DNA from: Ralstonia wenshanensis
GTDB taxonomy: Bacteria > Pseudomonadota > Gammaproteobacteria > Burkholderiales > Burkholderiaceae
Assembly: GCF_021173085.1 (NCBI RefSeq)
Contig: NZ_CP076413.1
Coordinates: 2,728,001 to 2,792,000 of the forward strand
Direction of reading: 5' to 3'
Length of the DNA stretch: 64,000 bases
The notes beneath the pieces were generated by a model, which made no database searches, was not told where the DNA came from, and was given only the letters and a program-made list of their open reading frames with translations. Positions 52,257 to 63,511 of this stretch are shown in pieces. The stretch's first letter is position 1; every line of letters starts with the position of its first letter. A program made the translations under genes and the position numbers.

Positions 52257-53357
52257 CTATGCCCGTGCCACCGCTACACACACGTCGGCGACACGCTCGG
52301 CCGCTTCGGGCCGTGCCTGCTCACGTGCTTTAGCCGCCATATCGGCCAATTGCGCACGCGTCAGGGACGCGAGTGTATCTGCCAGCGATGCCGGACCCAG
52401 TTCCTGCTGCGGCACCAACAGCGCTGCGCCGCGCTCGGAGAGGAAGCGCGCGTTGGTGGTCTGGTGATCGTCCACGGCATGCGGGAACGGCACGAACAGC
52501 GCCGCGACACCCGCCGCGGCCACTTCTGAAACGGTCATTGCCCCCGCGCGGCAGATCACGAGATCGGCGTGCGCGTACGCAGCCGCCATGTCGTCGATGA
52601 AGGGCACGGGCTGCGCGTGGGCATCGTCAATGCCGGCGGCGGCATAGTTGGCGCGCAGCGTGTCGATCTGCTTGGCACCCGCCTGGTGAATGACGATCGG
52701 GCGCGTATCGGCCGGCAGCAACGCCAGCGCCTTGGGCACCACGTCGTTGAGGGCCGCGGCGCCAAGGCTACCGCCCACGACCAGCACGCGCAGCGGGCCG
52801 GTTCGCTCGGCATAGCGCGCTTGCGGCGAAGCCAGCATGGCCAGGTCAGCGCGGATCGGGTTGCCAACCCACTCGGCGCCAGACAGCGCATTCGGAAACG
52901 CGCACAGCACGCGATCGGCCACGCGCGCGAGCACGCGGTTGGCCAGACCCGCGATGGAATTCTGTTCGTGCAGCACCAGCGGGCGCCCCAGCAGCACGCT
53001 CATCATGCCGCCCGGGAACGTGATATAGCCGCCCATGCCCAGCACCACGTTCGGACGCACGCGACGCACCACGCCAAGGCTCTGCCAGAACGCGCGCAGC
53101 AGATTGAGCGGCAGCAGAAACTTGGTGACGAGGCCCTTGCCGCGCAAACCACCAAACTGCACCGACTCCAGCGGAAAGCCGTGCTTGGGTACGAGTTGGC
53201 CCTCCATGCCATTGGCGTTACCAAGCCACACCACCCTCCAGCCGCGCCCGGCCAGCAGCTTGGCCACCGACAGCGCGGGGAAGATGTGACCGCCCGTACC
53301 GCCGGCCATGACGAGGAGCGTGCGCGGCGCCAGATCGGCCGAAACGCGTGCCGTCAT
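52257..53357 (-). CDS. murG: UDP-GlcNAc: lipid I GlcNAc transferase
   Basis: 366 residues. A membrane-associated GT-B enzyme that turns lipid I into lipid II. The N-terminal G loop [20 protein letters not shown] and the VVGGSLGA loop are present. Its ATG overlaps the ftsW stop by 4 bp; murC begins 14 bp later. Confidence 0.97.
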   Translation of the reverse strand: MTARVSADLAPRTLLVMAGGTGGHIFPALSVAKLLAGRGWRVVWLGNANGMEGQLVPKHGFPLESVQFGGLRGKGLVTKFLLPLNLLRAFWQSLGVVRRVRPNVVLGMGGYITFPGGMMSVLLGRPLVLHEQNSIAGLANRVLARVADRVLCAFPNALSGAEWVGNPIRADLAMLASPQARYAERTGPLRVLVVGGSLGAAALNDVVPKALALLPADTRPIVIHQAGAKQIDTLRANYAAAGIDDAHAQPVPFIDDMAAAYAHADLVICRAGAMTVSEVAAAGVAALFVPFPHAVDDHQTTNARFLSERGAALLVPQQELGPASLADTLASLTRAQLADMAAKAREQARPEAAERVADVCVAVARA

Positions 53358-54595
53358 ACCTTGCCCCCACGCATCAGCACGCGGTTTTCATAGTCGATAC
53401 GCAGCAACAGCGCGAGCGCCACGCAGTTCATCAGGATGCCCGAGCCACCGTAGCTGACCATCGGCAGCGTCAGACCTTTGGTCGGCAGCAGACCGAGGTT
53501 CACACCCATGTTGATGAAGGCCTGCCAGCCGAGCCAGATACCCAGGCCCTTTGCGACCAGGCCGGCAAACGTGCGGTCTAGCTGCAGCGCGGTACGGCCG
53601 ATCTCGAACGAGCGGCGCACCATCCAGTAGAACAGCAGGATCACGATCAGCACGCCGACAAAGCCCAGCTCCTCGCCGATGACGGCCAGGATGAAGTCGG
53701 TATGCGCCTCGGGCAGGTAATGCAGCTTCTCGATGCTGCCGCCCAGACCAACGCCGGTCCACTCGCCACGGCCGAAGGCGATGAGCGAGTGCGTGAGCTG
53801 GTACGCCTTGCCTTGCGCGTATTCCTCTTGCCACGGGTTGAGGTACGCGAAGATCCGCTCACGCCGCCAGGGCGACGCCACGATCAGCAGCGAGAAGGTC
53901 GAAATTGCCGTCAGCACCAGTCCGCCGAACAGCTTGCCGTTCACGCCCCCCAGGAACAGGATGCCCATGGCCACGGCCGCGATCACCAGGAACGCGCCCA
54001 TGTCCGGCTCCAACAGCAGCAGCGAGCCGACAAACGCCACGGCCACGCCCATCGGCAGGAAGCCCTTGCGCACGCTCTGCATCCAGTCCTGCTTGCGCAC
54101 GGTGTAGTTGGCGGCGTACAGCACCACCGCCAGCTTCATGAGTTCGGACGGCTGGAAGTTCATGACGCCCAGCGGCAGCCAGCGCCGCGCGCCGTTCACG
54201 CCCTTGCCCACGTGCGGCACGAGCACGATCACCAACAGCACCAGCGCGATGATGAAAAGCTTCGGCGCGTACTTGTCCCAGAACTTGACCGGAATCTGGA
54301 ATGCGACGATCGCGCCGATGAGCCCGATCACCAGCGAGAAAATGTGGCGAATCAGGAAGTGCCCGTTGCTGTAGTTGGCGTACTTGGGCGAATCGGGCAA
54401 CGCGATCGACGCCGAATACACCATCACCAGCCCGAGGCCGAGCAGCACGATCGCCACCCACATCAGCGGCTGGTCGTACTCCATCATCTTCGAGCGCGTG
54501 GGCTTGACGCCCGAAACCGCATCGCGCAGACCCTCCCACGCATTGCCGATGGTCGCGCCGATGAAGCCGCTGCGCTTGATCTGGGTGTCGCTCAT
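53354..54595 (-). CDS. ftsW: Septal peptidoglycan polymerase FtsW (SEDS)
   Basis: 413 residues with ten or so membrane helices. The SEDS family signature near the end ([18 protein letters not shown]) and the [18 protein letters not shown] segment are intact; the latter surrounds the catalytic region. FtsW polymerises lipid II with FtsI. The N-terminus has a 40-residue cytoplasmic extension. The start overlaps the murD stop by 4 bp. Confidence 0.97.
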   Translation of the reverse strand: MSDTQIKRSGFIGATIGNAWEGLRDAVSGVKPTRSKMMEYDQPLMWVAIVLLGLGLVMVYSASIALPDSPKYANYSNGHFLIRHIFSLVIGLIGAIVAFQIPVKFWDKYAPKLFIIALVLLVIVLVPHVGKGVNGARRWLPLGVMNFQPSELMKLAVVLYAANYTVRKQDWMQSVRKGFLPMGVAVAFVGSLLLLEPDMGAFLVIAAVAMGILFLGGVNGKLFGGLVLTAISTFSLLIVASPWRRERIFAYLNPWQEEYAQGKAYQLTHSLIAFGRGEWTGVGLGGSIEKLHYLPEAHTDFILAVIGEELGFVGVLIVILLFYWMVRRSFEIGRTALQLDRTFAGLVAKGLGIWLGWQAFINMGVNLGLLPTKGLTLPMVSYGGSGILMNCVALALLLRIDYENRVLMRGGKV

Positions 54596-56241
54596 AGGAG
54601 GACTCCTCGGTCTGCCGCCAATGCGGCCACGGCCTCGTGGAACACCTGGGCGCGGTGTTCGTAGTTGCGGAACATGTCAAAGCTGGCACATGCCGGCGAC
54701 AACAGCACGGCATCGCCGGGTTGAGCGATCGCCGCGGCTTCTCGCACCGCAGCTTCCAGCGTCGGGGCATCGACCAGCGTGACGCCGGTATTCGCCAGCG
54801 CCTCACGAATCAGCGGCGCATCGCGACCGATGAGCACGACGGCACGCGCGTATTGCCCGACCGGCTCGGCCAGCGGCGAGAAGTCCTGACCCTTGCCGTC
54901 GCCACCTGCGATCAGCACAACATGCTTGGACAAGCCCGAAAGCGCAGCCACCGTCGCCCCGACGTTGGTGCCCTTGCTGTCGTCGAAGAATTCGATGTCG
55001 TCAAACGCGGCGATCAGCTCGACGCGGTGTGGTTCGCCGGCGTAGTCGCGCAGGCCGTGCAGCAGCGCGCTCACGGGCAGGCCGATCGCGCGGCACAGTG
55101 CCAGCGCAGCCATCGCGTTGGTCGCGTTGTGCAAGCCGCGGATGCGCAGTGCATCAGCTGGCATCAGGCGCTTGAGGCGCACCGGCACCGGCGCGGCGGG
55201 CGCGGTGTCACCCTTCTTGCGGCGCGTGGGCTTGGGCAGATCGTCCTCGTCGGCTTCGGCCAGTACGATCCAGGGCATGCCGCCATCGCGCAGCAGGCCG
55301 AGCGCATCAGGCGTGCCCGGCTCGTCGATGCCGAACGTGACATCGCGACCGGTCTTGCTGGCGAATGCCATCACACCGGCGTCCTGACGATTCAGCACCC
55401 GCACGGTGTTGGCGCCGAAGATGCGGCCCTTGGCTGCGGCATAGGCGTCCATCGTGCCGTGCCAGTCGAGGTGGTCCTGCGTGATGTTCAGGACGGTGGC
55501 GGCGTCTGCGTCCAGCGTATGCGTGGTTTCGAGCTGAAAACTCGACAGCTCAAGCACCCACACGTCGGGCAGCGTGTCGGCATCCACGCATTCGCTCAGC
55601 TTGTCCAGGGCCGATGGGCTGATGTTGCCTGCCACGCCGACGGTCTTGCCGGCGCGCTCCACCAAGGCACCCGTGAGCGCCGTAGTGGTGGTCTTGCCGT
55701 TGGTCCCGGTGATGGCCAGCACGCGGGGCGCATAGCCTTGCGCGGCCTTGAGACCCGCCAGCGCGCGCGCAAACAATTCGATCTCACCCCACACCGGCAC
55801 GCTGTGCGTATTGGCGGCGCTCAGTAGCGCAGCGACGTTGGCATCCAGCGGCGACAGGCCCGGGCTGATCGCCACCAACGTCACACCGTCCAGCAGAGAC
55901 ACGGCGAACGGGCCGCCCACGAATTCGGCGTCCGGCACATGCGCGCGCAGCGCCGGTAGGTTGGCCGGGGCCTCGCGCGTATCAGCCACGCGCACTTGGG
56001 CGCCGTGACGGGCGCACCAGCGCGCCATTGCCAGCCCGGATTCACCGAGGCCGAGCACCAGCACCACCGGCGCGTCGAAGTCGCCGAACATGCGCGGCTC
56101 CTGCGCGGTTTCAGCAGCGGGCATCGGCTCGGCGGAATCGAGCGTCGCGATCACGGCGTCCACGGCGGCTTCAGGCTGCGTGGCGGCCACGTCGTCGTCC
56201 GGGTTGATGGATTCGGTCACGTCGGTCATGTCCGTGCTCAC
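54592..56241 (-). CDS. murD: UDP-N-acetylmuramoyl-L-alanine--D-glutamate ligase
   Basis: It adds D-Glu to UDP-MurNAc-L-Ala. The GTG start at 56239-56241 overlaps the mraY stop in a GTGA, giving 549 residues; an ATG four codons later is possible. The enzyme core begins near residue 51 ([21 protein letters not shown]), so about 50 acidic, Ala/Pro-rich residues precede it. The ATP loop TGTNGKTTT is near 178-186. A Lys/Arg/Pro-rich insertion sits at about 330-357. Both additions make it longer than E. coli MurD (438). Confidence 0.94.
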   Translation of the reverse strand: MSTDMTDVTESINPDDDVAATQPEAAVDAVIATLDSAEPMPAAETAQEPRMFGDFDAPVVLVLGLGESGLAMARWCARHGAQVRVADTREAPANLPALRAHVPDAEFVGGPFAVSLLDGVTLVAISPGLSPLDANVAALLSAANTHSVPVWGEIELFARALAGLKAAQGYAPRVLAITGTNGKTTTTALTGALVERAGKTVGVAGNISPSALDKLSECVDADTLPDVWVLELSSFQLETTHTLDADAATVLNITQDHLDWHGTMDAYAAAKGRIFGANTVRVLNRQDAGVMAFASKTGRDVTFGIDEPGTPDALGLLRDGGMPWIVLAEADEDDLPKPTRRKKGDTAPAAPVPVRLKRLMPADALRIRGLHNATNAMAALALCRAIGLPVSALLHGLRDYAGEPHRVELIAAFDDIEFFDDSKGTNVGATVAALSGLSKHVVLIAGGDGKGQDFSPLAEPVGQYARAVVLIGRDAPLIREALANTGVTLVDAPTLEAAVREAAAIAQPGDAVLLSPACASFDMFRNYEHRAQVFHEAVAALAADRGVLL

Positions 56242-57407
56242 CGCAGCTTCAGGGTCGACAGGCCGATCAGCACCAGCATCATGGTGATGACCCAGAAGCG
56301 CACGACCACTTGCGTTTCCTTCCAGCCGGAGAGCTCGAAATGGTGATGCAGCGGCGCCATGCGGAACAGGCGCCGGCCTTCGCCATAACGTTTCTTGGTG
56401 AATTTGAACCACGTGACCTGCAGCATCACGGAGACGGTCTCGGCTACGAAGATGCCGCCCATGATGAAGAGCACGATTTCCTGGCGCACGATCACGGCGA
56501 TGGTGCCCAGCGCACCGCCCAACGCCAGCGCGCCGACGTCTCCCATGAACACCTGGGCCGGATGCGCGTTGAACCACAGGAAGGCGAGCCCCGCCCCGGC
56601 CATCGCCGAGCAGAAGATCAGCAGCTCGCCCGCTCCCGGAATGTGCGGGAACAGCAGGTACTTGCTGTAGACGGCACTGCCCATCACGTAGGCAAACACG
56701 CCCAGCGCGCTGCCCACCAGCACGACCGGCATGATGACGAGGCCATCAAGGCCGTCGGTCAGGTTCACCGCATTGCTGGAACCAACGATCACGAGGTACG
56801 TCAGGATGATGAAACCGAATACGCCCAGCGGGTAGCTGATCTCTTTGAAGAACGGCACGATCAGGTGCGACTTGGCCGGCAGGTTGAGTGACAGGCCGCT
56901 GCGCACCCAATCCATGAACAGCTCGAGCACGCGAATGTTGCTTGTCTCCGATACCGAGAACGCCAGGTATGCCGCTGCAAAGAGGCCGATCACGGTCTGC
57001 CAGAAGAACTTCTCGCGCGAAGACATGCCCTTCGGATCACGGTGCACGACCTTGCGGTAGTCATCCACCCAGCCGATCGCGCCATAACCGAGCGTGACCA
57101 GGAGCACGATCCAGATAAAGCGGTTGCCCCAGTCGGCCCACAGCAGCGTAGACACGGCAATGCCGATGAGCACCAGCACACCACCCATGGTGGGCGTGCC
57201 GGCCTTGACCAGATGCGTCTGCGGACCATAGCTGCGCACAGCCTGGCCGACTTTCAGTTCCGTCAGGCGACGGATCACAAACGGCCCGAACCCGAGGCCG
57301 ATCACCAGCGCCGTGAGCGATGCCATCACGGCGCGGAACGTCAAATAGTTGAAGACGCGCAGGAAGCCGTAATCGTTCTGCAACCATTGCGCCAATGCCA
57401 ATAACAT
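56238..57407 (-). CDS. mraY: Phospho-MurNAc-pentapeptide transferase
   Basis: 389 residues, ten membrane helices. It makes lipid I from undecaprenyl phosphate. Family motifs: [21 protein letters not shown] with the DD pair, [11 protein letters not shown] and the late [15 protein letters not shown]. It starts 15 bp after murF, and the intact 3' end overlaps the murD GTG. Confidence 0.98.
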   Translation of the reverse strand: MLLALAQWLQNDYGFLRVFNYLTFRAVMASLTALVIGLGFGPFVIRRLTELKVGQAVRSYGPQTHLVKAGTPTMGGVLVLIGIAVSTLLWADWGNRFIWIVLLVTLGYGAIGWVDDYRKVVHRDPKGMSSREKFFWQTVIGLFAAAYLAFSVSETSNIRVLELFMDWVRSGLSLNLPAKSHLIVPFFKEISYPLGVFGFIILTYLVIVGSSNAVNLTDGLDGLVIMPVVLVGSALGVFAYVMGSAVYSKYLLFPHIPGAGELLIFCSAMAGAGLAFLWFNAHPAQVFMGDVGALALGGALGTIAVIVRQEIVLFIMGGIFVAETVSVMLQVTWFKFTKKRYGEGRRLFRMAPLHHHFELSGWKETQVVVRFWVITMMLVLIGLSTLKLR

Positions 57408-57422
57408 GGGTTCTTGCTTCCC

Positions 57423-58859
57423 TTAATGCTGCTGTTGTGTGCTGGAACCGGTCGGCAAATCCGCTACCGGGTCTTTCAAGACCAGCGCTTCCACAATGCG
57501 TTCCATCCGCATGAAGCGCGATCCCTTCACCAATACCGTCGCGGCCGGCGCAATGGCGGGCACGCCGTGTTCAATCAAATCCTCTGCCGACGCAAAATGC
57601 TGGGCGCCCGCGCCGAATGCGTCGACCGTGTGGCGCGCAAGCTCGCCGGTTGCCAGCACCGCGTCGATGCCGTGCGTGCGCGCATAGGCGCCGATTTCTT
57701 CGTGGAATGCCGGACCCTGCGAGCCCACTTCGCCCATATCGCCCAGCACCAGCCAGCGCGGCGCCGGCAGCGTGACGAGCGCGTCGATCGCCGCGCGCAT
57801 CGAATCGGGGTTCGCGTTGTACGTGTCGTCGATGACAAGGCCGCCGTGTCTGCCCTGCTTGCGCTGCAACCGCCCCTTGACCGGAGCAAAGTTGCCGAGC
57901 GCTTGCGCAATCACCTCCGGGGCAACGCCCGCAGCCAGCGCGCATGCCGTCGCAGCCAGCGCATTGCGCGCGTTGTGCAAACCCAGCAACGGCAAGGTGA
58001 TGACGAAGCGCTGGCCTGGGGCCTGCACATCGATGCGTTGCCCGTCGGCAGTGTCCACCACCGTGCCGGTCACAGCCCCGGCCTCGATACCGAAATCGAG
58101 CACGCGGCGCGCACCGGCCGCTGCTTGCCACACCGGCGCATATTCGCCACCGTTGGCCGCATCACGCGGAAACACCGCCACGCCATCGGCCGGCAACGCG
58201 GCCAGCACAGCGGCGTGTTCTTCAGCCACCGCTTCCACGCTCACCATGAATTCCTGGTGCTCGCGCTGGGCGTTGTTGATCATCGCGACGGTGGGCTGGG
58301 CAATGGCGGCCAGTACGGCCGTCTCGCCCGGGTGGTTCATGCCCAGTTCGAGCACGGCCAGCTTGTGTTGCGCATTCAGGCGGAACAGCGTGAGCGGCAG
58401 GCCGATGTCGTTGTTGAAGTTGCCAGCCGTCGCCAGGCGGGCGTCTTCACCCACGGCCTGCGCGAAGATCGCGGAGATCATTTCCTTGACCGTCGTCTTG
58501 CCGTTGCTGCCCGTCACGGCGACGACCGGAATCGGGAACTGACGGCGCCACCCGGCGGCGAGTTGGCCGAGCCCGACACGCGTATCGGCAACGGTCAGCA
58601 CAGCCACTTTGGTCACGTCCAGCGTGGCGGCCGGTGCGCGCGACACCAGCACGGCGGAAGCGCCACGCGCCACCACCTCGGGCAGGAAATCGTGCGCATC
58701 GAAACGCTCGCCGATCAGCGCGACGAACAGGTCGCCGGGCTGCACTGCGCGGCTGTCGGTTGTCACGCGCAGGATGGCCGCGTCGGGGCCCGCCAGATGG
58801 GCGCCCGCCATCCAGGCAGCGGCGTCGGTGGCGTGCATCATCACGGTCGGGGCGATCAT
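57423..58859 (-). CDS. murF: UDP-MurNAc-tripeptide--D-alanyl-D-alanine ligase
   Basis: 478 residues. It adds the D-Ala-D-Ala made by DdlB. The ATP loop TGSNGKT is at 116-122, TTDSRAVQPGDLF at the N-terminus, and IDDTYNANPDSMRAAID in the third part. Its ATG overlaps the murE stop by 4 bp. Confidence 0.97.
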   Translation of the reverse strand: MIAPTVMMHATDAAAWMAGAHLAGPDAAILRVTTDSRAVQPGDLFVALIGERFDAHDFLPEVVARGASAVLVSRAPAATLDVTKVAVLTVADTRVGLGQLAAGWRRQFPIPVVAVTGSNGKTTVKEMISAIFAQAVGEDARLATAGNFNNDIGLPLTLFRLNAQHKLAVLELGMNHPGETAVLAAIAQPTVAMINNAQREHQEFMVSVEAVAEEHAAVLAALPADGVAVFPRDAANGGEYAPVWQAAAGARRVLDFGIEAGAVTGTVVDTADGQRIDVQAPGQRFVITLPLLGLHNARNALAATACALAAGVAPEVIAQALGNFAPVKGRLQRKQGRHGGLVIDDTYNANPDSMRAAIDALVTLPAPRWLVLGDMGEVGSQGPAFHEEIGAYARTHGIDAVLATGELARHTVDAFGAGAQHFASAEDLIEHGVPAIAPAATVLVKGSRFMRMERIVEALVLKDPVADLPTGSSTQQQH

Positions 58860-60400
58860 GCGTTCACCCCGCGGGCGGCAAGCGCAAGACGCACATGCTC
58901 CTGATCGGAGAACGGCCGCTTGCGACCCGCAATTTCTTGCGTCGATTCATGCCCCTTGCCGGCCACGACGATCACGTCATGCGCATCGGCGTGCCGCACG
59001 GCATGCAGGATGGCGGCCGCGCGGTCTTCGATCTGGGTGGCGGCACGCGGGTTGTCCATGCCGTCGGCGATCTCGTTGAGGATGTGCTGCGGATCTTCGC
59101 TGCGCGGGTTGTCGGAGGTCAGCACAACGTGCGGCGCCAGGCGCTCGGCGATAGCGCCCATCTGCGGACGCTTGCCGGGGTCGCGGTCGCCGCCGCAGCC
59201 GAACACGGCCCACAGTTTCCCGCCGCGCGCCTCGGTAATCGGCGCGAGTGCGCGCAGCGTCTGCTCCAGCGCGTCCGGCGTGTGGGCGTAATCCACCACC
59301 ACCAACGGACCGTCTTCGCCGCCGAAACGCTCCATACGGCCGCTCACGGGTTGCAGTTTTTCCAGGCGTGCGATGGCGTCCTGCCACGGCACGCCGGCCG
59401 CCAGCAGTGCGCCCAGCACACCGAGCAAATTCGATACGTTGAACAAACCCACCGTAGGCGCATGGACGGTCGCGTGGCCAAAGCTGCCATCTACGTCGAA
59501 TGTCGTGCCGGTGCGGTGCGCGCGCACGTTGCTGGCGCGCAGCCATTGCTTGGCACCGTGCTGCGCCGCGGCTTCGCCGTCGATGCCGTATTCGATGGTT
59601 TCGACATCGGCGCGGGCGTTCTGCAGCAAGCGCACACCGGCAGCGTCGTCGCGGTTGATGACCGCGGCGCGCAGGCCCGGCCAGCCGAACAGGCGCGCCT
59701 TGGCGAGTTCGTACTCGGCCATCGTGCCGTGGTAGTCGAGGTGATCCTGCGTCAGGTTGGTGAACACCGCGATATCAAAGCAAGTGCCATCGACGCGGCC
59801 TTGCTCAAGGCCATGCGACGAGACTTCCATGGCGATGGCGCGGGCACCCGCACGGTGCAGATCGGCGAGGCTGCGCTGGAGCTGGATGGCGTCCGGCGTG
59901 GTGAAGCCGGTAATGGCCAGCGCATCGACAAACCCGGTGCCAAGCGTACCCACCACTGCGCAACGCTGGCCGTGTTTGGTCAGCGCCTGCGCGATCCATT
60001 GCGAGCACGATGTCTTGCCGTTGGTACCCGTCACGCCAATCACACGCAATGCGTCCGGGCCGGGCACGCCGTACCACTGCGCGGCCAGCGGCCCGGCCAG
60101 TTCAGCCAGGCCGTCCACCGGCAGGATGCGCACGGGCGCGTCGGCGGGCATTGCGTAACCATGGGCTTCGGCCAGCACGGCGGAAGCGCCCGCCTCGATG
60201 GCTTGCGGAATATGCGGACGGCCATCGCCACGCTGGCGCACATTGCCGAGCACGTAGGCGACGAACACATCGCCGGTCTTGAGCTTGCGCGTGTCGCTTG
60301 TGAGGTCGGCACCTGCCGGCGCCTGGGCGCGCAGCCAATCCACCACGGGCGCAAGACGCGCGGCGATGGTCGGGCGATCAGAAGTGGGCTTGGCTGTCAT
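58856..60400 (-). CDS. murE: UDP-MurNAc-L-Ala-D-Glu--meso-diaminopimelate ligase
   Basis: 514 residues. It adds the third stem residue. The ATP loop TGTNGKT is at 124-130. The DNPR motif (LTSDNPRSEDP) marks the meso-diaminopimelate-specific form, as expected for a Gram-negative. The HGLEQGRVDG and ALEQTLRAL segments are also typical. Its ATG overlaps the ftsI stop by 4 bp. Confidence 0.97.
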   Translation of the reverse strand: MTAKPTSDRPTIAARLAPVVDWLRAQAPAGADLTSDTRKLKTGDVFVAYVLGNVRQRGDGRPHIPQAIEAGASAVLAEAHGYAMPADAPVRILPVDGLAELAGPLAAQWYGVPGPDALRVIGVTGTNGKTSCSQWIAQALTKHGQRCAVVGTLGTGFVDALAITGFTTPDAIQLQRSLADLHRAGARAIAMEVSSHGLEQGRVDGTCFDIAVFTNLTQDHLDYHGTMAEYELAKARLFGWPGLRAAVINRDDAAGVRLLQNARADVETIEYGIDGEAAAQHGAKQWLRASNVRAHRTGTTFDVDGSFGHATVHAPTVGLFNVSNLLGVLGALLAAGVPWQDAIARLEKLQPVSGRMERFGGEDGPLVVVDYAHTPDALEQTLRALAPITEARGGKLWAVFGCGGDRDPGKRPQMGAIAERLAPHVVLTSDNPRSEDPQHILNEIADGMDNPRAATQIEDRAAAILHAVRHADAHDVIVVAGKGHESTQEIAGRKRPFSDQEHVRLALAARGVNA

Positions 60401-62184
60401 TGCAAGCCCCCCACCGGCTCTTCCGGCACGTCCGGCGTCATCACGAGCTGGCGCACCGGCGAATCCGGCGGCACGTTCAATGCCCGCAGGGTGCCGCCCA
60501 CGATTTGAGAGAACACGGGGCCGGCCGCGCCGCCGCCATAGCGGTTGCCCACGGTCGGCTCGTCCACGCTCACCGCCACGATGATGCGCGGGTTCGACAT
60601 AGGCGCCAGACCAATGAACGAGGCGCGATACTTGGAGCGGTCATAGCCGCGCCCGGTGTGCTTCCACGCCGTGCCGGTCTTGCCGCCGACACGGTAGCCC
60701 ATCACCTGGGCCTGCGGTGCGGTGCCGCCGGGCGCCGTCACCGTCTCGAGCATTTGGCGGACCTGCCGTGCCACCTCCGGCGAGATCACGCGCTCGCCCT
60801 GCGGCGGCTGGCCGTCGGTGCGGTACATCGTGATCGGAATCAGCTCGCCATCGTGCGCGAAGATGGTGTACGCATGCGCAATCTGGAACAACGACACCGA
60901 CAGGCCGTAGCCATATGACATGGTCGCCTGCTCGATGCGACGCCATTTGTTTGCCGGGCGCAGCCGCCCAGCCACCGCGCCCGGGAAGCCGATCTTCGGC
61001 GCCTGCCCCAAGCCAACGCTGGTGAACATGTCCCACATTTCCTGCGGCTTGAGCATCATCGCGATCTTGGTCGTACCGATGTTGCTGGAGTGCTGGATCA
61101 CCTGGGCGACCGTCAACGTGCCGTAGTTGCCGGTATCGGAAATGGTCGCGCCTTCAAAGCTGTATTTGCCGTTGGTCTGCACCAGCGTGGTCGGCGTCAC
61201 GCGCTTGAGCTGCAGGGCCAGGCTGATCGTGATCGGCTTCATCATCGAGCCTGGCTCGAAAGTGTCGGTCAGCACGCGGTTGCGCAGTTGCTCGCCCGAG
61301 AGGCGGCTGCGGTCGTTCGGGTTGTAAGTCGGGTAGTTGGCGAGCGCCAGCACCTCGCCGGTCTGGGCATCCAGCACGATCGCACTGGCGGCCTTTGCGC
61401 GGGTACGCTCGATGGCGGCCTTCAATTCGTTGAAGGTCAGGTACTGGATCTTGGCGTCGATCGACAGCGTTTGATCATGCCCATCACGCGGGGCCTTGAG
61501 CACGCCAACGTCTTCCACAACGCGGCCCAACCGATCCTTGATCACCTGACGCTGGCCGGCGGCACCCGCGAGGTCGGACTCACGCGCCAGCTCCATGCCT
61601 TCCTGGCCTTTGTCCTCGACGTTGGTGAACCCGACGATGTGCGCCATCGCCTCGCCTTCCGGGTAGAAACGCTTGTACTCACGCGTCTGATAGATACCTT
61701 CGATCTTCAGCGCGGCGATCTGATCGGCTACCTCGGGCAGCACCTGGCGCTTGAGATACACGAAGCCCTTGTCTTCGCCCAGCTTGCCCGAAAGCTCCTT
61801 GTCGCTCATGCCGAGCAGCTTGGCGAGCTTCTTCATGTCTTCGCCAGGCACGTTGTTGGGCACGTCTTCGGGCACGGCCCAGATGGCCTTCACCGGCAGG
61901 CTCGTGGCCAGCACCAGGCCATTGCGATCGAGAATCTTGCCGCGCGTGGCCGGCAACTCCAGCGTGCGCTGGAAGCGCTTCTTGCCCTCGGCCTCATAAA
62001 AGCGGTTGCCAGGGCCTTGAATCCACAGAGCGCGGCCGATCAGCGCCAGGAACGCCGCGAACATCAGGAACACAACCAGCTTCGAGCGCCACATCGGCAG
62101 GCGCAGTCCCAGCACTGGGCTGGCGGAAAACTGGCCCGGACGCGCCCGCGCCGTGGTGCCGTTGGACTTGCGTGCGCCACTCAT
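60397..62184 (-). CDS. ftsI: Septal transpeptidase FtsI (PBP3)
   Basis: 595 residues. Cross-links septal peptidoglycan with FtsW. One membrane anchor lies at about 35-55. A pedestal domain is followed by the transpeptidase: nucleophile S313 in GSMMKP (SxxK), S366-S367-N368, and the KTG triad at 502-504. The C-terminal tail is short. Its ATG overlaps the ftsL stop by 4 bp. Confidence 0.98.
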   Translation of the reverse strand: MSGARKSNGTTARARPGQFSASPVLGLRLPMWRSKLVVFLMFAAFLALIGRALWIQGPGNRFYEAEGKKRFQRTLELPATRGKILDRNGLVLATSLPVKAIWAVPEDVPNNVPGEDMKKLAKLLGMSDKELSGKLGEDKGFVYLKRQVLPEVADQIAALKIEGIYQTREYKRFYPEGEAMAHIVGFTNVEDKGQEGMELARESDLAGAAGQRQVIKDRLGRVVEDVGVLKAPRDGHDQTLSIDAKIQYLTFNELKAAIERTRAKAASAIVLDAQTGEVLALANYPTYNPNDRSRLSGEQLRNRVLTDTFEPGSMMKPITISLALQLKRVTPTTLVQTNGKYSFEGATISDTGNYGTLTVAQVIQHSSNIGTTKIAMMLKPQEMWDMFTSVGLGQAPKIGFPGAVAGRLRPANKWRRIEQATMSYGYGLSVSLFQIAHAYTIFAHDGELIPITMYRTDGQPPQGERVISPEVARQVRQMLETVTAPGGTAPQAQVMGYRVGGKTGTAWKHTGRGYDRSKYRASFIGLAPMSNPRIIVAVSVDEPTVGNRYGGGAAGPVFSQIVGGTLRALNVPPDSPVRQLVMTPDVPEEPVGGLQ

Positions 62185-62525
62185 GGCTGTACTCCGGAAG
62201 CCGTGGGTGCGCTGGCCGCCACCGAGGAAGCCCCGGAGGCGCCCCCTGCTGCCGGCAAATCGGCAAACCCCTGCAGATACTGCGTGCGCCCCGCCTGCGC
62301 GGGCGACATCTTCAATTGCTTGCTCGCGATATCGGCAATGCGAGCGCTCTTGCCCAGCGCGCTCTGCTCATATTGCAGACGCGACCAGTCGGTGTTGAGT
62401 TGCTTCTCTTCCGCCTGCGCGCGATCCAGCTCGACAAACAGTTGCCGTGCCTGGTGTTGTGCGTTGACCAGCGACAGCGCGCACAGCACCAGCGCAGTCA
62501 GCAGGAACATGTTCAGGCGATTCAT
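62181..62525 (-). CDS. ftsL: Cell division protein FtsL
   Basis: 114 residues. One membrane helix at about 5-22, then a coiled coil (about 25-70, with LFVELDRAQAEEKQLNTDW), as in FtsL, which joins FtsB and FtsQ. The last 35 residues are an Ala/Ser/Gly-rich tail not usually essential to the fold. It begins 17 bp after rsmH. Confidence 0.93.
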   Translation of the reverse strand: MNRLNMFLLTALVLCALSLVNAQHQARQLFVELDRAQAEEKQLNTDWSRLQYEQSALGKSARIADIASKQLKMSPAQAGRTQYLQGFADLPAAGGASGASSVAASAPTASGVQP

Positions 62526-62542
62526 GGAGGCGGCCCCGTCGG

Positions 62543-63502
62543 TCAGCAGCGTTCGGCCACGCGCATGATGGCCGAGCGCGCACGCGGGTTGGCCGACACC
62601 TCGGCCTCCGACGGCTTCACGCGGCCAAGCAGGCGCAACTGCGGCGCCGGCAGCTCATGCGCACGCAGCGGCGCCCGACGCAGTTCCGGCGCGGCGGATT
62701 GCTCCGGGCGCGCCAGGGCCTGCATGAAGCGCTTGACGATGCGGTCTTCCAGCGAATGGAAGCTGATCACGACGAGACGTCCCCCCTGCTCCAGGCGTTC
62801 AAAGGCGGCCTTCAGACCGGTTTCGAGGTCCGCAAGCTCTTGATTGACGTGAATCCGTAAAGCTTGAAAGGTGCGGGTCGCAGGGTCTTGACCCTTCTCG
62901 CGTGTTTTGACGGCTTGCGCCACGAGCGCGGCAAGCTCGGATGTGCGATCGAGAGGACCTCGATCCCCGGATTGGCCCCGGCGAGCAACAATCGCCTTTG
63001 CAATCTGTACAGCAAACCGTTCTTCCCCATAGTCCCGTATCACCCTCGCAATGTCGCGCTCATCAGCCTCGGCCAGCCATTGGGCTGCGGTGATGCCGCG
63101 CGTGGTGTCCATCCGCATGTCGAGCGGGCCATCCATCCGGAACGAGAAGCCACGTGCGCCTTCGTCGATCTGCGGCGAGCTGATGCCGAGATCGAGCAGC
63201 ACGCCGGCCACCCGTTCAATGCCGCGCGCATCCAGGGCCGAGGCCATCTGCGCGAAGCTGTCATGCTCAATAGCGAAGCGGGCATCCTCTACGGTGCCCG
63301 CTTCGGTGATTGCTGCTGGGTCCTTGTCGAAGGCGACAAGTCTGCCGCCGGGCCCCAGCCGTTCCAGGATGAGCTGGCTGTGCCCGCCTCTCCCGAAGGT
63401 TCCATCGATATAGATGCCGTCGTCGCGCCAGATGAGCGCATCGACCGCTTCGTCTAAGAGCACCGTCTGATGGCGCAGTCCCGTACTGGCTTGGGTTGTC
63501 AT
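62543..63502 (-). CDS. rsmH: 16S rRNA (cytosine-1402-N4)-methyltransferase
   Basis: 319 residues. It methylates C1402 in the 30S P site. The start [13 protein letters not shown], the SAM site [18 protein letters not shown] and the end [16 protein letters not shown] identify it. It follows mraZ by 9 bp. Confidence 0.97.
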   Translation of the reverse strand: MTTQASTGLRHQTVLLDEAVDALIWRDDGIYIDGTFGRGGHSQLILERLGPGGRLVAFDKDPAAITEAGTVEDARFAIEHDSFAQMASALDARGIERVAGVLLDLGISSPQIDEGARGFSFRMDGPLDMRMDTTRGITAAQWLAEADERDIARVIRDYGEERFAVQIAKAIVARRGQSGDRGPLDRTSELAALVAQAVKTREKGQDPATRTFQALRIHVNQELADLETGLKAAFERLEQGGRLVVISFHSLEDRIVKRFMQALARPEQSAAPELRRAPLRAHELPAPQLRLLGRVKPSEAEVSANPRARSAIMRVAERC

Positions 63503-63511
63503 CGCGCGTCA

